Shown here one piece after another: positions 56,285 to 64,000 of a stretch of 64,000 nucleotides of DNA (the first letter of the stretch is position 1; the number at the start of each line of letters is the position of its first letter). Below the pieces are notes generated by a model. The model saw nothing but the letters and a program-made list of their open reading frames with translations, searched no databases and had not been told where the DNA came from. Location of the stretch: the NCBI GenBank assembly GCA_937146765.1, contig CAKZRP010000067.1, forward strand, positions 1 to 64,000, in the 5' to 3' direction. The stretch comes from an uncultured Paracoccaceae bacterium (GTDB lineage Bacteria; Pseudomonadota; Alphaproteobacteria; Rhodobacterales; Rhodobacteraceae). The position numbers and the translations under genes are program-made.

Positions 56285-57391
56285 TTATTGTGCCAGCCAG
56301 GCCTGGAACTTCGCGTCCAGATCGTCACGGTTATCGGCCCACCACTCGTAGTCATAGATGTGCACATTGGTCGCGTTGGCCGGATCGGTGGGCATATGCG
56401 GTGCCATCTCGATGCCGAGGTCAGCGTGCTTGCCCACCAGCGGCGCGGAGGAGGTACGGGCCGGACCGTAGGAGATGAACTTGGCCTGATCCGCCAGACG
56501 CTGGGTGTCGGTGGCGAACTTCAGGAAGTCCATCACGCGGGCAAGACGGTCTTCGGGCAGGCCGGCGGGCACAACCCAGCCGTCAAGGTCGAAGGACTGC
56601 ATGTCCCAGAGCATCCCGATCGGCTGGTTCTGCTCGGCAATCGCGGAGAACAGGCGACCGTTGAAGGTGGAGCCCATGACCACTTCGCCATCGGCGAGCA
56701 GCTGCGGGGTTTCCGCACCGGCGGTCCACCAGACCACTTGGTCCTTGATGGTGTCGAGCTTGGCCAGCGCACGGGCGACGCCTTCGTCGGTGCCCAGAAC
56801 GTCATAGATCTCGTCCTTGGCGACACCGTCACAGAACAGCGCCCATTCCATGTTGTCGATCGGGCGCTTCTGCAGCGCGCGCTTGCCCGGATAGGCGTCG
56901 AGGTCGAAGATGGCGCAAACAGAGGTCGGCGGGGTATCGCCCACCATGTCGGTGCGATAGCCGAAGGTGGTCGAGTACACGATCTGCGGCACGAAGCAGT
57001 CCGAGACGATCAGGTCGCCAAAGTCGTCAGAGGCCGGGGTGCCATCCGGCGCGGCAGCCAGCACTTCGTCGTGATCCAGCTCCATCGCCAGACCTTCGTC
57101 GCACAGGCGCATGGAGTCGGAGGCCACAACGTCCACGAGATCCCAGGTGATATTGCCCGCTTCGGACATCGCGCGCATCTTGGCGGTCGCCTCGGCGGAG
57201 CTTTCGTCCCAGATCACCGTGACTTCGGGATGCATGGCCAGATAGGGCTCGACATAGGCCTTCACCTGGCTCGCCTGATAGGCGCCGCCCCAGGATACGA
57301 GGGTCATCTCATTTGCCATATCCGCAGCCATGGCCATCGGCGCGCAGAGTGCGGTCGTGGCGGCAAGGGCCGACAGGTTACGAAGTTTCAT
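56285..57391 (-). CDS. Extracellular solute-binding protein (polyamine-type)
   Basis: A 368-residue periplasmic binding protein with a signal peptide MKLRNLSALAATTALCAPMA (cleavage near AMAADM). The binding-protein fold shows TLVSWGGAYQASQVKAYVEP at the N-terminus and GNITWDLVDVVASDSMRLCD, as in PotD-like proteins for spermidine, putrescine or related compounds. The start at 57391 has AAGGAG seven bases upstream; earlier in-frame codons would lack a signal peptide. It lies between the ATPase gene and the PotB-like gene in the same operon. Confidence 0.9.
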   Translation of the reverse strand: MKLRNLSALAATTALCAPMAMAADMANEMTLVSWGGAYQASQVKAYVEPYLAMHPEVTVIWDESSAEATAKMRAMSEAGNITWDLVDVVASDSMRLCDEGLAMELDHDEVLAAAPDGTPASDDFGDLIVSDCFVPQIVYSTTFGYRTDMVGDTPPTSVCAIFDLDAYPGKRALQKRPIDNMEWALFCDGVAKDEIYDVLGTDEGVARALAKLDTIKDQVVWWTAGAETPQLLADGEVVMGSTFNGRLFSAIAEQNQPIGMLWDMQSFDLDGWVVPAGLPEDRLARVMDFLKFATDTQRLADQAKFISYGPARTSSAPLVGKHADLGIEMAPHMPTDPANATNVHIYDYEWWADNRDDLDAKFQAWLAQ

Positions 57392-57494
57392 GCGTATTCT
57401 CCTTGTTGAGACACTGAATCTTGGTGTTGTCAGTTTCAGATCATTGGCCCCCCGATCCATTGATCCGCCGGGGGTTCCGGGGCACGCTTGGGCG

Positions 57495-58595
57495 TCAGGC
57501 GTCCAGCGCGCGGCAGTCTTCGGGCAGCCAGCCGATTTCGATCTGCTGGCCGGGCTGAAGACGGGTCTGGTCGGGGGCGTTGCGGGTCTTGATGATGAAC
57601 TCATCATTGCCGGCAACCCGAAGGCGGGTGCGGAAGATGTCACCCATGTAGATGAACTCCAGCACCTCGGCCTTGAGGGTATGTACGCCCTCTTGCAGAC
57701 GATCCTTGTTGTATTCCACCCGCTCCGGGCGGATCGAGACGCGGGTGCGCTGACCGGCCTCGGAGACGTTCACCGGCGTCGCGGTGATCAGCTCGCCATC
57801 GTCGAGCTGCACCAGCGCACGGCCACCGCTGATTTCCTTCACGGTGCCTTCCAGCGTGTTGTTCTCGCCGATGAACTGCGCCACGAAGCTGTTCGAGGGC
57901 TCCTCATAGAGCTGATCCGGCGGCGCCAACTGCTGGATGCGGCCATCGTTGAACACGGCGACTCGGTCGGACATGGTCAGGGCTTCGGTTTGGTCGTGGG
58001 TCACATAGACCACGGTGATGCCCAGATCATGAGCCAGACGGGTGATCTCGAACTGCATCTTTTCGCGCAGCTGCTTGTCGAGCGCGCCCAGGGGTTCGTC
58101 CATCAAAACCAGCTCAGGCTCGAACACCAGCGCGCGGGCCAGGGCCACACGCTGCTGCTGCCCACCGGAGAGCTGCGAGGGACGACGGCCGCCAAAGCTG
58201 CCCATCTCCACCATGTCGAGGGCGCGCTTCACCTTGGCTTCGCGCTCCGACTTGCCCAGTTTGCGCACCTCCAGCGGGAAGCTCAGGTTCTCGGCAATGG
58301 TCATATGCGGAAACAGCGCGTAGTTCTGGAACACCATGCCGATGCCGCGCTTGTGCGGCGGGATGTTGTTGATCGAAGTGCCGCCGAGGCGGATGTCGCC
58401 ATGAGTGGCGGTCTCGAACCCCGCAAGCATCATCAGGCAGGTGGTCTTGCCCGAGCCCGACGGCCCCAACATGGTCAGAAACTCGCCCTTGGGCATGGTG
58501 AGGTTCAGATCTTTGACGACAAGTGTCTCACCGTCATAGCTCTTTTGAACGCGTTCGAATTCTACGAACGCGTCAGACTTAGACGCATCAGCCAA
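57495..58595 (-). CDS. ABC transporter ATPase, PotA-like
   Basis: A 366-residue ATP-binding subunit that drives import through the permeases encoded downstream. Walker A is LGPSGSGKTTCLMMLAG, the Q-loop GMVFQNYALFPHMTI, the ABC signature LSGGQQQRVALARAL, and Walker B VLMDEPLGALD, then the switch histidine in VYVTHDQTEAL. The C-terminal ~120 residues form a TOBE domain (TRVSIRPERVEYNKD). Together with the binding protein and two permeases it makes a complete polyamine-type importer. It is the first gene of this minus-strand operon. Confidence 0.94.
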   Translation of the reverse strand: MADASKSDAFVEFERVQKSYDGETLVVKDLNLTMPKGEFLTMLGPSGSGKTTCLMMLAGFETATHGDIRLGGTSINNIPPHKRGIGMVFQNYALFPHMTIAENLSFPLEVRKLGKSEREAKVKRALDMVEMGSFGGRRPSQLSGGQQQRVALARALVFEPELVLMDEPLGALDKQLREKMQFEITRLAHDLGITVVYVTHDQTEALTMSDRVAVFNDGRIQQLAPPDQLYEEPSNSFVAQFIGENNTLEGTVKEISGGRALVQLDDGELITATPVNVSEAGQRTRVSIRPERVEYNKDRLQEGVHTLKAEVLEFIYMGDIFRTRLRVAGNDEFIIKTRNAPDQTRLQPGQQIEIGWLPEDCRALDA

Positions 58596-58853
58596 ATCAG
58601 GCTCCCCGTGTTTTGTTCTTATCGCGGCAGATTGTTCTGCTCTTCGTTCCCTAGTGTAAGCACAGCCGAACTCCCCTGTGCAACCGGATCGCGCGAGTCG
58701 GCTTTCTCGCCCCTGCGCGCCCCTGAACTCTCAGGGACGAATTCGTTCAACACCAGAAGACTATACGACACATGCTTGCACATATGCGTCATCTTGAGAC
58801 ATTTTCAGCCCCGGAGACAACTGGGAACGCGATGTTTTTTTTCGCGCTCGCAC
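58596..58853. other. Promoter region of the polyamine-type ABC operon
   Basis: About 260 bases with no gene, between the ATPase start and the aminotransferase terminator. It should contain the operon promoter. No TGATCAAAA motif like that near the aminotransferase and potF genes is visible here, so this operon may be regulated separately. Confidence 0.35.
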
Positions 58854-58880
58854 AAAAAAGAGGCCGTCTCCGGCCCCTTT
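58854..58880 (-). terminator. Aminotransferase terminator
   Basis: On the minus strand AAAGGGGCC and GGCCTCTTT form a stem with one mismatch followed by TTT, about 26 bases past the stop codon. Confidence 0.75.
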
Positions 58881-58905
58881 AGGTGATTCGAATCAAAGGT
58901 TGGCC

Positions 58906-60303
58906 TCAGGAAGCCGCGTGCAGCAGGTCCTGTTCCTTGAGCAGCGCGTAGCATTCGTCGAGCGATTTGCGGGCGCGTTCGATCAGCGTGTCGATCTGTT
59001 CCGGGGTGATGACCAGCGGCGGCGAGATGATCATACGGTCGCCCACATGGCGCATCACCAGATTGTTGGCAAAGCAGCGTTCGCGGCAGATGTAGCCCAC
59101 GGTGCCCGCCTCGGCGGCAAAGGCGGCACGGGTCGCCTTGTTCGGGGTGAGCGCGATGGAGCCCATCAGGCCGACGATCTTGGCTTCACCGACCAGCGGG
59201 TGATCGGTCAGCGCTTCCCATTTCTCCTTGAGGTACGGTCCGGCGACATCGCGGACGTGGCCGAGGATGTTCTCCTCTTCAAGAATGCGCAGGTTCTCCA
59301 GCGCCACCGCCGCAGCCACCGGATGGCCAGAGTAGGTGTAACCGTGGTTGAACTCGTCCTGCGCGATCACGCCTGCCACCGCGTCCGAGACGATCGAGCC
59401 GCCGATCGGCACATAGCCCGAGGAGAGCCCCTTGGCGATGGTCATGATGTCGGGGCGGATGCCCATGGTTTCCGAACCGAACCAGTTGCCGGTGCGCCCA
59501 AAGCCGCAGATCACCTCGTCCGCGATCAGCAGGATCTCGTACTTGTCGCAGATGCGCTGGATTTCCGGCCAATAGGTCGCGGGCGGCACGATGACACCGC
59601 CAGCGCCCTGGATCGGCTCCGCAATAAAGGCCGCCACGCGGTCTTCACCAAATTCGAGGATCGCCTGTTCCAGCTCCTGCGCGCGGGCGAGGCCGAAATC
59701 CTCGGGGCTCATGTCGCCGCCCTCGGACCACCAATGCGGCTGGTTGATGTGGTGGATGTCGGGGATCGGCAGACCACCCTGGGCATGAATGCCCGCCATG
59801 CCGCCCAGCGAGCCCGACCCCATGGAGGAGCCGTGATAGGCGTTCTTGCGACTGATGAAGACGGTCTTTTCCGGTTTGCCCTTCAGCGCCCAATAGTGGC
59901 GCACCATGCGGATATTGGTGTCATTCGCCTCGGAGCCGGAACCGGCGAAGAAGACGTTGTTCAGATCTCCCGGCGCCAGTTCCGCCAGTTTTGCGGCCAG
60001 GGCGATCACCGGAACATGGGTGGTCTGGAAGAAGGTGTTGTAGAAGGGCAGCTCGCGCATCTGGCGCGCCGCGACCTCGACCAGTTCCTCGCGCCCGTAG
60101 CCGACGTTCACGCACCAGAGCCCGGCCATCCCGTCGAGGATCTCGTGCCCCTCGCTGTCGGTCAGTGTCACCCCCTTGGCACGGGTGATGACGCGCGCGC
60201 CCTTCTGCGCCAGGGCGCTGTTGGTGGTGAACGGATGCATGTGGTGGGCGGCGTCCAGCGCCTGCAGGTCCGCGGTGGGCAGATGGTTTGTGATGACTGT
60301 CAT
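58906..60303 (-). CDS. Class III (omega) aminotransferase, putrescine/diamine-type
   Basis: A 465-residue fold-type I PLP enzyme of the omega-aminotransferase group, which includes putrescine:pyruvate aminotransferase (SpuC) and taurine or beta-alanine enzymes. LDGMAGLWCVNVGYGREELV at the N-terminus, NVFFAGSGSEANDTNIRMVR and the PLP aspartate in ILLIADEVICGFGRTG are typical. The PLP lysine is in IMTIAKGLSSGYVPIGGSIV. Context between two polyamine transporters makes putrescine or a related diamine the likely donor. The ATG at 60303 is eight bases after AGGAG; a GTG nine bases earlier is in frame. Confidence 0.9.
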   Translation of the reverse strand: MTVITNHLPTADLQALDAAHHMHPFTTNSALAQKGARVITRAKGVTLTDSEGHEILDGMAGLWCVNVGYGREELVEVAARQMRELPFYNTFFQTTHVPVIALAAKLAELAPGDLNNVFFAGSGSEANDTNIRMVRHYWALKGKPEKTVFISRKNAYHGSSMGSGSLGGMAGIHAQGGLPIPDIHHINQPHWWSEGGDMSPEDFGLARAQELEQAILEFGEDRVAAFIAEPIQGAGGVIVPPATYWPEIQRICDKYEILLIADEVICGFGRTGNWFGSETMGIRPDIMTIAKGLSSGYVPIGGSIVSDAVAGVIAQDEFNHGYTYSGHPVAAAVALENLRILEEENILGHVRDVAGPYLKEKWEALTDHPLVGEAKIVGLMGSIALTPNKATRAAFAAEAGTVGYICRERCFANNLVMRHVGDRMIISPPLVITPEQIDTLIERARKSLDECYALLKEQDLLHAAS

Positions 60304-60338
60304 GTACGTCACTCCTGAGCGGCGGTGTTTTTCTCAAA

Positions 60339-60352
60339 ATATGATCAAAAAT
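60339..60352. promoter_or_regulatory. Candidate GntR site upstream of the aminotransferase
   Basis: ATATGATCAAAAAT carries the same TGATCAAAA core as a site upstream of potF (61144-61152). It lies between the aminotransferase start and the end of the GntR gene. Confidence 0.5.
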
Positions 60353-60368
60353 CGCACTGTCAATCGAA

Positions 60369-61055
60369 TCAGATAGTTGGGGTCAGACCTGCCCGCACCT
60401 GCTCCATTCCCTGCAGAACGTCCCGCTCCATCGCCAAGGCAACCAGATCCGCATCCTTTTTGCGCAGACCCTCCAGAATGTCCTTGTGGCGGTCAGGAAA
60501 GCTCTGGGTGCCGAAGCGACCGCAGACCACCCGCAACGAGGGGCCGAAGCGCAGCCAGAGCCGCTCTGCCAGATCGGCGAGAATCGGCGCCTCGGCATGT
60601 TGGTTCAAGGTCCGATGGAAGCGATAGTTGAGCGCCAGGTATCCCGCCACGTCACCGCCTGCGATGGCCTTGTCCAGCATCAAGTCGATTTGCTCCAGCG
60701 TGTCGATCTCGGCACGGGGCACTCGCGTGGCCGTACGGCGGGCAAGCTCGCATTCTATTGTTTTTCTTGCATAAATCAGCTCATCAATGTCTTCGGCCCG
60801 CAATTCGGGAACCGAGACCCGGCGGTTGCCCTGAAACATCAGGGCGCCATCCGAGATCAGGCGCCGGATCGCCTCGCGAACCGGCGTCATGCCGCTGTCG
60901 AGCGCGTCCACCAGCCCCTGGATCGTCACCGCCTGTCCGGGAGCCAGTTCCCCGAACAGAATCTGCGCCCGAAGTCGCTGGTAGACCTGCTCATGCGCGG
61001 GCGATTTCTGGGTCCCTTCCGGGCCCGGAACAGATGGCGGATTTGGCACATTCAC
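60369..61055 (-). CDS. GntR/FCD-family transcriptional regulator
   Basis: A 228-residue regulator with an N-terminal winged helix (~20-85, LRAQILFGELAPGQAVTIQG, then MTPVREAIRRLISDGALM) and a C-terminal FCD effector domain. The FCD metal-site histidine is in LALNYRFHRTLNQHAEAPIL, and a further one in DRHKDILEGLRKKD. It lies between the aminotransferase and the divergent potF, and TGATCAAAA motifs sit in front of both. It is the natural candidate regulator of polyamine uptake and breakdown; its ligand is unknown. Confidence 0.9.
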   Translation of the reverse strand: MNVPNPPSVPGPEGTQKSPAHEQVYQRLRAQILFGELAPGQAVTIQGLVDALDSGMTPVREAIRRLISDGALMFQGNRRVSVPELRAEDIDELIYARKTIECELARRTATRVPRAEIDTLEQIDLMLDKAIAGGDVAGYLALNYRFHRTLNQHAEAPILADLAERLWLRFGPSLRVVCGRFGTQSFPDRHKDILEGLRKKDADLVALAMERDVLQGMEQVRAGLTPTI

Positions 61056-61141
61056 CAGAGCTTGATCCTTCTAGATTTTGGGCAGCTTGCACGAAGCGAG
61101 GACTGATGAAAACATAAAGTGTCTTGCCGGATGAGGCAAAA

Positions 61142-61152
61142 CTTGATCAAAA
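61142..61152. promoter_or_regulatory. Candidate GntR site upstream of potF
   Basis: CTTGATCAAAA contains the palindrome TTGATCAA and shares TGATCAAAA with the site before the aminotransferase gene. It is 49 bases upstream of the potF ATG, in the divergent region with the GntR gene. Confidence 0.5.
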
Positions 61153-61200
61153 TAACCCACAGCCGGTCACCAGAGTCCGGCATGCAAAGGGGAGAAACTC

Positions 61201-62286
61201 ATGACATTCAAAACGGCCACTCTCGTGTCCGCCATCGCCCTCAGCGCGGCCGCCGCCTCTGCCGAGGAAGTGCGCGTTTACAACTGGTCCGATTACATCG
61301 ACGAGTCGCTCTTGGAGAAGTTCGAGGCCGAGACCGGTATCGACCTCATCTACGACGTGTTCGATTCCAACGAGCTTCTGGAAACCAAGATGCTGGCCGG
61401 TGGCTCCGGTTATGACGTGGTGGTGCCCACCGGCTCCTTCCTGCAAAGACAGATCCAGGCTGGCGTGTTCCAGCCGATCGACAAGTCCAAACTGGCAAAC
61501 TACGGCAACGTCTGGGACGTGATCCAGGACCGCACCGCCCGTTTCGACCCCGAAAACACCTATTCCGTCAACTACATGTGGGGCACCACCGGGCTTGGCG
61601 TGAATCTTGCCAAGGTGAAGGAAATTCTGGGGGAGGACGCGCCCATCGGCAGCCTCGCGCTGGTGATGGACCCGGCGAACATGGAAAAACTCGCCGCCTG
61701 CGGCGTCCATTTCCTGGACGCGCCGGATGAGATCATCCCGGCGGCACTGACCTACCTTGGACTTGATCCGAACACGCAGGAAGAAGCCGACCTGGAGAAA
61801 GCCGCAACCGCGCTGGAGGCCGTGCGCCCCTACGTGCAGAAGTACCACTCCTCGGAATACATCGAAGCCCTGGCCAACGGCGATATCTGCGTGGCCTTCG
61901 GCTGGTCCGGGGACATTCTGCAAGCGCGAGATCGCGCGGTTGAGGCGGATAATGGCGTCGAGATCGCCTACAATGCCCCCGCGGAAGGCGCTCTGATGTG
62001 GTTCGACCAGATGGCGATCCCCGCCGACGCTCCGAACCCTGAAGGCGCGCACAAGTTCCTCGATTTCATCCTGAATGCCGAGAACATGGCGGCCGCGTCC
62101 AACTATGTCTACTACGCCAATGGCAACAAGGCCTCGCAGGAGTTCCTGGCCGAGGATGTGATCGGCGATCCGGCGATCTATCCGACCCCGGAAGCGATGG
62201 AAAACACCTATATCAAGGATCCCTACCCGCAGAAGGTCCAGCGTGTGGTGACGCGCCTGTGGACCCGCGTGAAATCCGGCACCTGA
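61201..62286 (+). CDS. potF: Putrescine-type periplasmic binding protein
   Basis: A 361-residue solute-binding protein with a signal peptide (MTFKTATLVSAIALSAAAA, cleavage near ASAEEV). The mature N-terminus EVRVYNWSDYIDESLLEKFE matches PotF/PotD proteins, where the YNWSDYI tryptophan stacks on the polyamine. Other landmarks: FDSNELLETKMLAGGSGYDV, VNYMWGTTGLGVNLAKV, and YNAPAEGALMWFDQMAIP. It is the first gene of a potFGH(I) operon with a hairpin before potG that probably keeps the binding protein in excess. Confidence 0.92.
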   Translation: MTFKTATLVSAIALSAAAASAEEVRVYNWSDYIDESLLEKFEAETGIDLIYDVFDSNELLETKMLAGGSGYDVVVPTGSFLQRQIQAGVFQPIDKSKLANYGNVWDVIQDRTARFDPENTYSVNYMWGTTGLGVNLAKVKEILGEDAPIGSLALVMDPANMEKLAACGVHFLDAPDEIIPAALTYLGLDPNTQEEADLEKAATALEAVRPYVQKYHSSEYIEALANGDICVAFGWSGDILQARDRAVEADNGVEIAYNAPAEGALMWFDQMAIPADAPNPEGAHKFLDFILNAENMAAASNYVYYANGNKASQEFLAEDVIGDPAIYPTPEAMENTYIKDPYPQKVQRVVTRLWTRVKSGT

Positions 62287-62309
62287 TCGGATCAGGCTGA
62301 CCCAACCGG

Positions 62310-62332
62310 CAGGGCGCACCCCATGCGCCCTG
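62310..62332 (+). other. potF-potG intergenic hairpin
   Basis: CAGGGCGCA (62310-62318) pairs with TGCGCCCTG (62324-62332) over a 5-base loop. There is no strong T-run. Such hairpins after binding-protein genes often protect the upstream mRNA and lower downstream expression. Confidence 0.5.
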
Positions 62333-62387
62333 CTTTCACTCAAAGAAGACGACGGGCAGGCGACGCGCCGCCCGCTTGGGGGCAGAT

Positions 62388-63515
62388 TTGGCAATACCGG
62401 TTTTTGAACCCTGGAACGATCCGCAGGCCAAGCCGCTGATCCAGTTCCGGAACGTGACCAAGCGTTTTGGCGATTTCACTGCAATCGACGATCTGACGAT
62501 AGACATATACGAGCGCGAGTTCTTTGCCCTCCTCGGCCCGTCCGGCTGCGGCAAGACCACGATGATGCGCATGCTCGCCGGTTTCGAAAACCCCACCGAG
62601 GGCAAGATCTTTCTTGCCGGGCAGGACATCGCCCCGGTGCCGCCGAACAAGCGCGCCGTAAACATGATGTTCCAGTCCTACGCGCTGTTTCCCCATCTCA
62701 GCGTCTGGGAAAACATCGCCTTCGGCCTCAAGCGCGAAGGCATGCCGCGCAACGAAATCAACACCCGCGTCGAGGAGATGCTGCGACTGACGCGGCTGGA
62801 GAAATTCGCCCGTCGCAAGCCGCACCAGATCTCCGGTGGTCAGCGCCAGCGGGTGGCGCTCGCCCGTAGCCTTGCCAAGGCCCCAAAGCTCTTGCTGCTC
62901 GACGAGCCCTTGGGCGCGCTCGACAGGAAGCTGCGCGAGGAAACCCAGTTCGAGCTGATGGACATTCAGGAAAAGACCGGCACCACCTTTGTGATCGTGA
63001 CCCACGATCAGGAAGAGGCGATGACTGTCGCCAGCCGTGTCGCGGTGATGGACAATGGCCGGGTGATGCAGGTTGCCACGCCCGCCGATATCTACGAGGC
63101 GCCAAATTCCGTCTATGTCGCTGATTTCATTGGCGACGTGAACCTGATCGAAGGCCCGGTCACGGCCATTGGCGACGGCACCTATGCGCTCAACTGGCGT
63201 GAGGGAGCGGCACCGCTGACGGCAAAATCGCAGAATACCTTCTCCGACGGGCAGACCGCGCATCTGGCGATCCGCCCCGAGAAGGTGACGATCAGCGCCG
63301 AGAAACCCGAAGGGGTCGCCAATGCGGTGCAGGGCAAGGTGCTCGACATCGCCTATCTCGGCAACCTCTCGACCTATCACGTGGAACTGCCGACCGGCGA
63401 CATCATCAAGGCACAGACCGCCAATACCCGCCGCATCTCCCGCCGCGCCTTCACTTGGGAAGACACCGTCTGGCTGTCCTGGACAGCCACCGGCGGCGTT
63501 CTGCTGGTCGACTGA
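62388..63515 (+). CDS. potG: Putrescine ABC transporter ATPase
   Basis: A 375-residue ATP-binding subunit. Walker A is LGPSGCGKTTMMRMLAG, the Q-loop MMFQSYALFPHLSV, the ABC signature ISGGQRQRVALARSL, Walker B LLLLDEPLGALD, then VIVTHDQEEAM, with a C-terminal TOBE-like region (IRPEKVTISAEKPEG). No ATG or GTG is available near the conserved N-terminus. The TTG at 62388 has GGGGG upstream and gives the start (M)AIPVFEPWNDP seen in relatives; a TTG 12 bases earlier is also possible. Its stop overlaps the potH start by one base (TGATG at 63513-63517). Confidence 0.92.
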   Translation: MAIPVFEPWNDPQAKPLIQFRNVTKRFGDFTAIDDLTIDIYEREFFALLGPSGCGKTTMMRMLAGFENPTEGKIFLAGQDIAPVPPNKRAVNMMFQSYALFPHLSVWENIAFGLKREGMPRNEINTRVEEMLRLTRLEKFARRKPHQISGGQRQRVALARSLAKAPKLLLLDEPLGALDRKLREETQFELMDIQEKTGTTFVIVTHDQEEAMTVASRVAVMDNGRVMQVATPADIYEAPNSVYVADFIGDVNLIEGPVTAIGDGTYALNWREGAAPLTAKSQNTFSDGQTAHLAIRPEKVTISAEKPEGVANAVQGKVLDIAYLGNLSTYHVELPTGDIIKAQTANTRRISRRAFTWEDTVWLSWTATGGVLLVD

Positions 63516-64000
63516 TGCGCCGTCTCCTTCTCATCGCCATTCCCTATGTCTGGCTTGCGGCGCTGTTCCTGGTGCCCTTTGCCATCGTGCTGAAGATCTC
63601 GCTCTCGGATGCGGCCATCGCCATGCCGCCCTACATGCCCCAGTTCGACTGGACAGAGGGCATAGGCGCCTTTCTTGGCGAACTCGATTTCGAGAATTTC
63701 ACCTTCCTGATCGAGGACAGCCTCTACTGGAAGAGCTACCTCAGCAGCCTGCAAATCGCCACGACCTCGATGTTGCTGACCTTGCTGGTCGGCTATCCGA
63801 TCGCCTATGGCATGGCCCGCGCGCCCGAAGAATGGCGCCCGACGCTGATGATGCTGGTGATCCTGCCGTTCTGGACCTCCTTCCTGATCCGCGTTTACGC
63901 CTGGAAGGGGATCCTCGCCAATGAGGGCTTCCTGAACCAGTTCCTGATGTGGACGGGGATCGTGTCTGATCCCTTGCAGATCCTCAACACCACCACCGCC
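63515..64000 (+). CDS. potH: Putrescine ABC transporter permease, 5' part
   Basis: The first 162 codons of a permease cut by the window end. TM1 is near residues 5-28 (LLLIAIPYVWLAALFLVPFA), followed by a periplasmic loop of ~45 residues with DWTEGIGAFLGELDFENFTF, as in PotH rather than the extended PotB-like gene at 54555. Further segments include TTSMLLTLLVGYPIAYGMAR and TLMMLVILPFWTSFLIRVYA, where the PFWTS block is typical. The EAA loop lies beyond the window. It follows potG with a one-base overlap; a potI gene is expected next. Confidence 0.9.
   Translation, partial: MRRLLLIAIPYVWLAALFLVPFAIVLKISLSDAAIAMPPYMPQFDWTEGIGAFLGELDFENFTFLIEDSLYWKSYLSSLQIATTSMLLTLLVGYPIAYGMARAPEEWRPTLMMLVILPFWTSFLIRVYAWKGILANEGFLNQFLMWTGIVSDPLQILNTTTA

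Overview
This is a high-GC chromosomal segment of a marine-type alphaproteobacterium, most likely a Rhodobacterales (Roseobacter-group) genome. The pointers are the dnaA/dnaN/recF/gyrB neighbourhood, a candidate serC leader RNA, Hint-domain proteins of the Rhodobacteraceae type, a cluster of GANTC (CcrM-type) sites, the complete hut pathway with HutF, and polyamine ABC transporters. Except for the first ~560 bases, which hold broken IS66-like and IS5/IS1182-like transposase remnants, the window is dense core genome with little sign of recent transfer. No tRNA, rRNA or CRISPR array was seen.

Layout. (1) 0.7-11.9 kb is replication and repair: gyrB, a flavodoxin-fold oxidoreductase with a divergent TetR regulator and a shared operator array, a LysE-type exporter coupled to recF, dnaN, dnaA, rpsT, an enoyl-CoA hydratase and mutM. 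(2) 12-20 kb holds ubiE-ubiB, a thiolase, an XRE-cupin regulator, the kbl-tdh threonine-to-glycine pathway, a PPP-type phosphatase and a small membrane protein. (3) 20-25 kb is serine biosynthesis (serA and serC on the minus strand with a leader RNA, serB divergent), then a TSUP exporter and a YCII-like protein. (4) 25-33 kb carries an asparaginase, an IalB-like periplasmic protein, rlmN, a LOG protein, a threonine/serine dehydratase-like enzyme, a GntR regulator, dapD and a VOC protein.

(5) 33-41 kb is a full histidine-utilisation locus: hutIHGU with successive 4-base ATGA overlaps, divergent hutF, then hutD and the repressor gene hutC. Two related imperfect palindromes lie in the two divergent promoter regions. 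(6) 41-45.6 kb is the least explained part. A choice-of-anchor-L/cadherin-like/Hint protein and a second Hint-like protein lacking the catalytic cysteine flank a small conserved protein and a prokaryotic ionotropic-glutamate-receptor-like channel. (7) 46-53 kb has dapE with a coupled GNAT gene, rnr, a GST-like protein with a divergent WYL-type regulator, and a lytic transglycosylase. (8) 53-64 kb is a polyamine-type uptake and catabolism island. One ABC system reads left (ATPase, binding protein, two permeases with unusual extra domains) and a second potFGH system reads right and runs off the window. Between them lie a class III aminotransferase and a GntR/FCD regulator.

Many short regulatory elements can be read directly: three TGACC-NN-GGTCA palindromes for TetR, a TCCGTCA/TGACGGA palindrome on the XRE start codon repeated upstream of kbl, hut operators, TGATCAAAA motifs around the polyamine genes, several intrinsic terminators, and two copies of a hairpin-plus-tail intergenic repeat.
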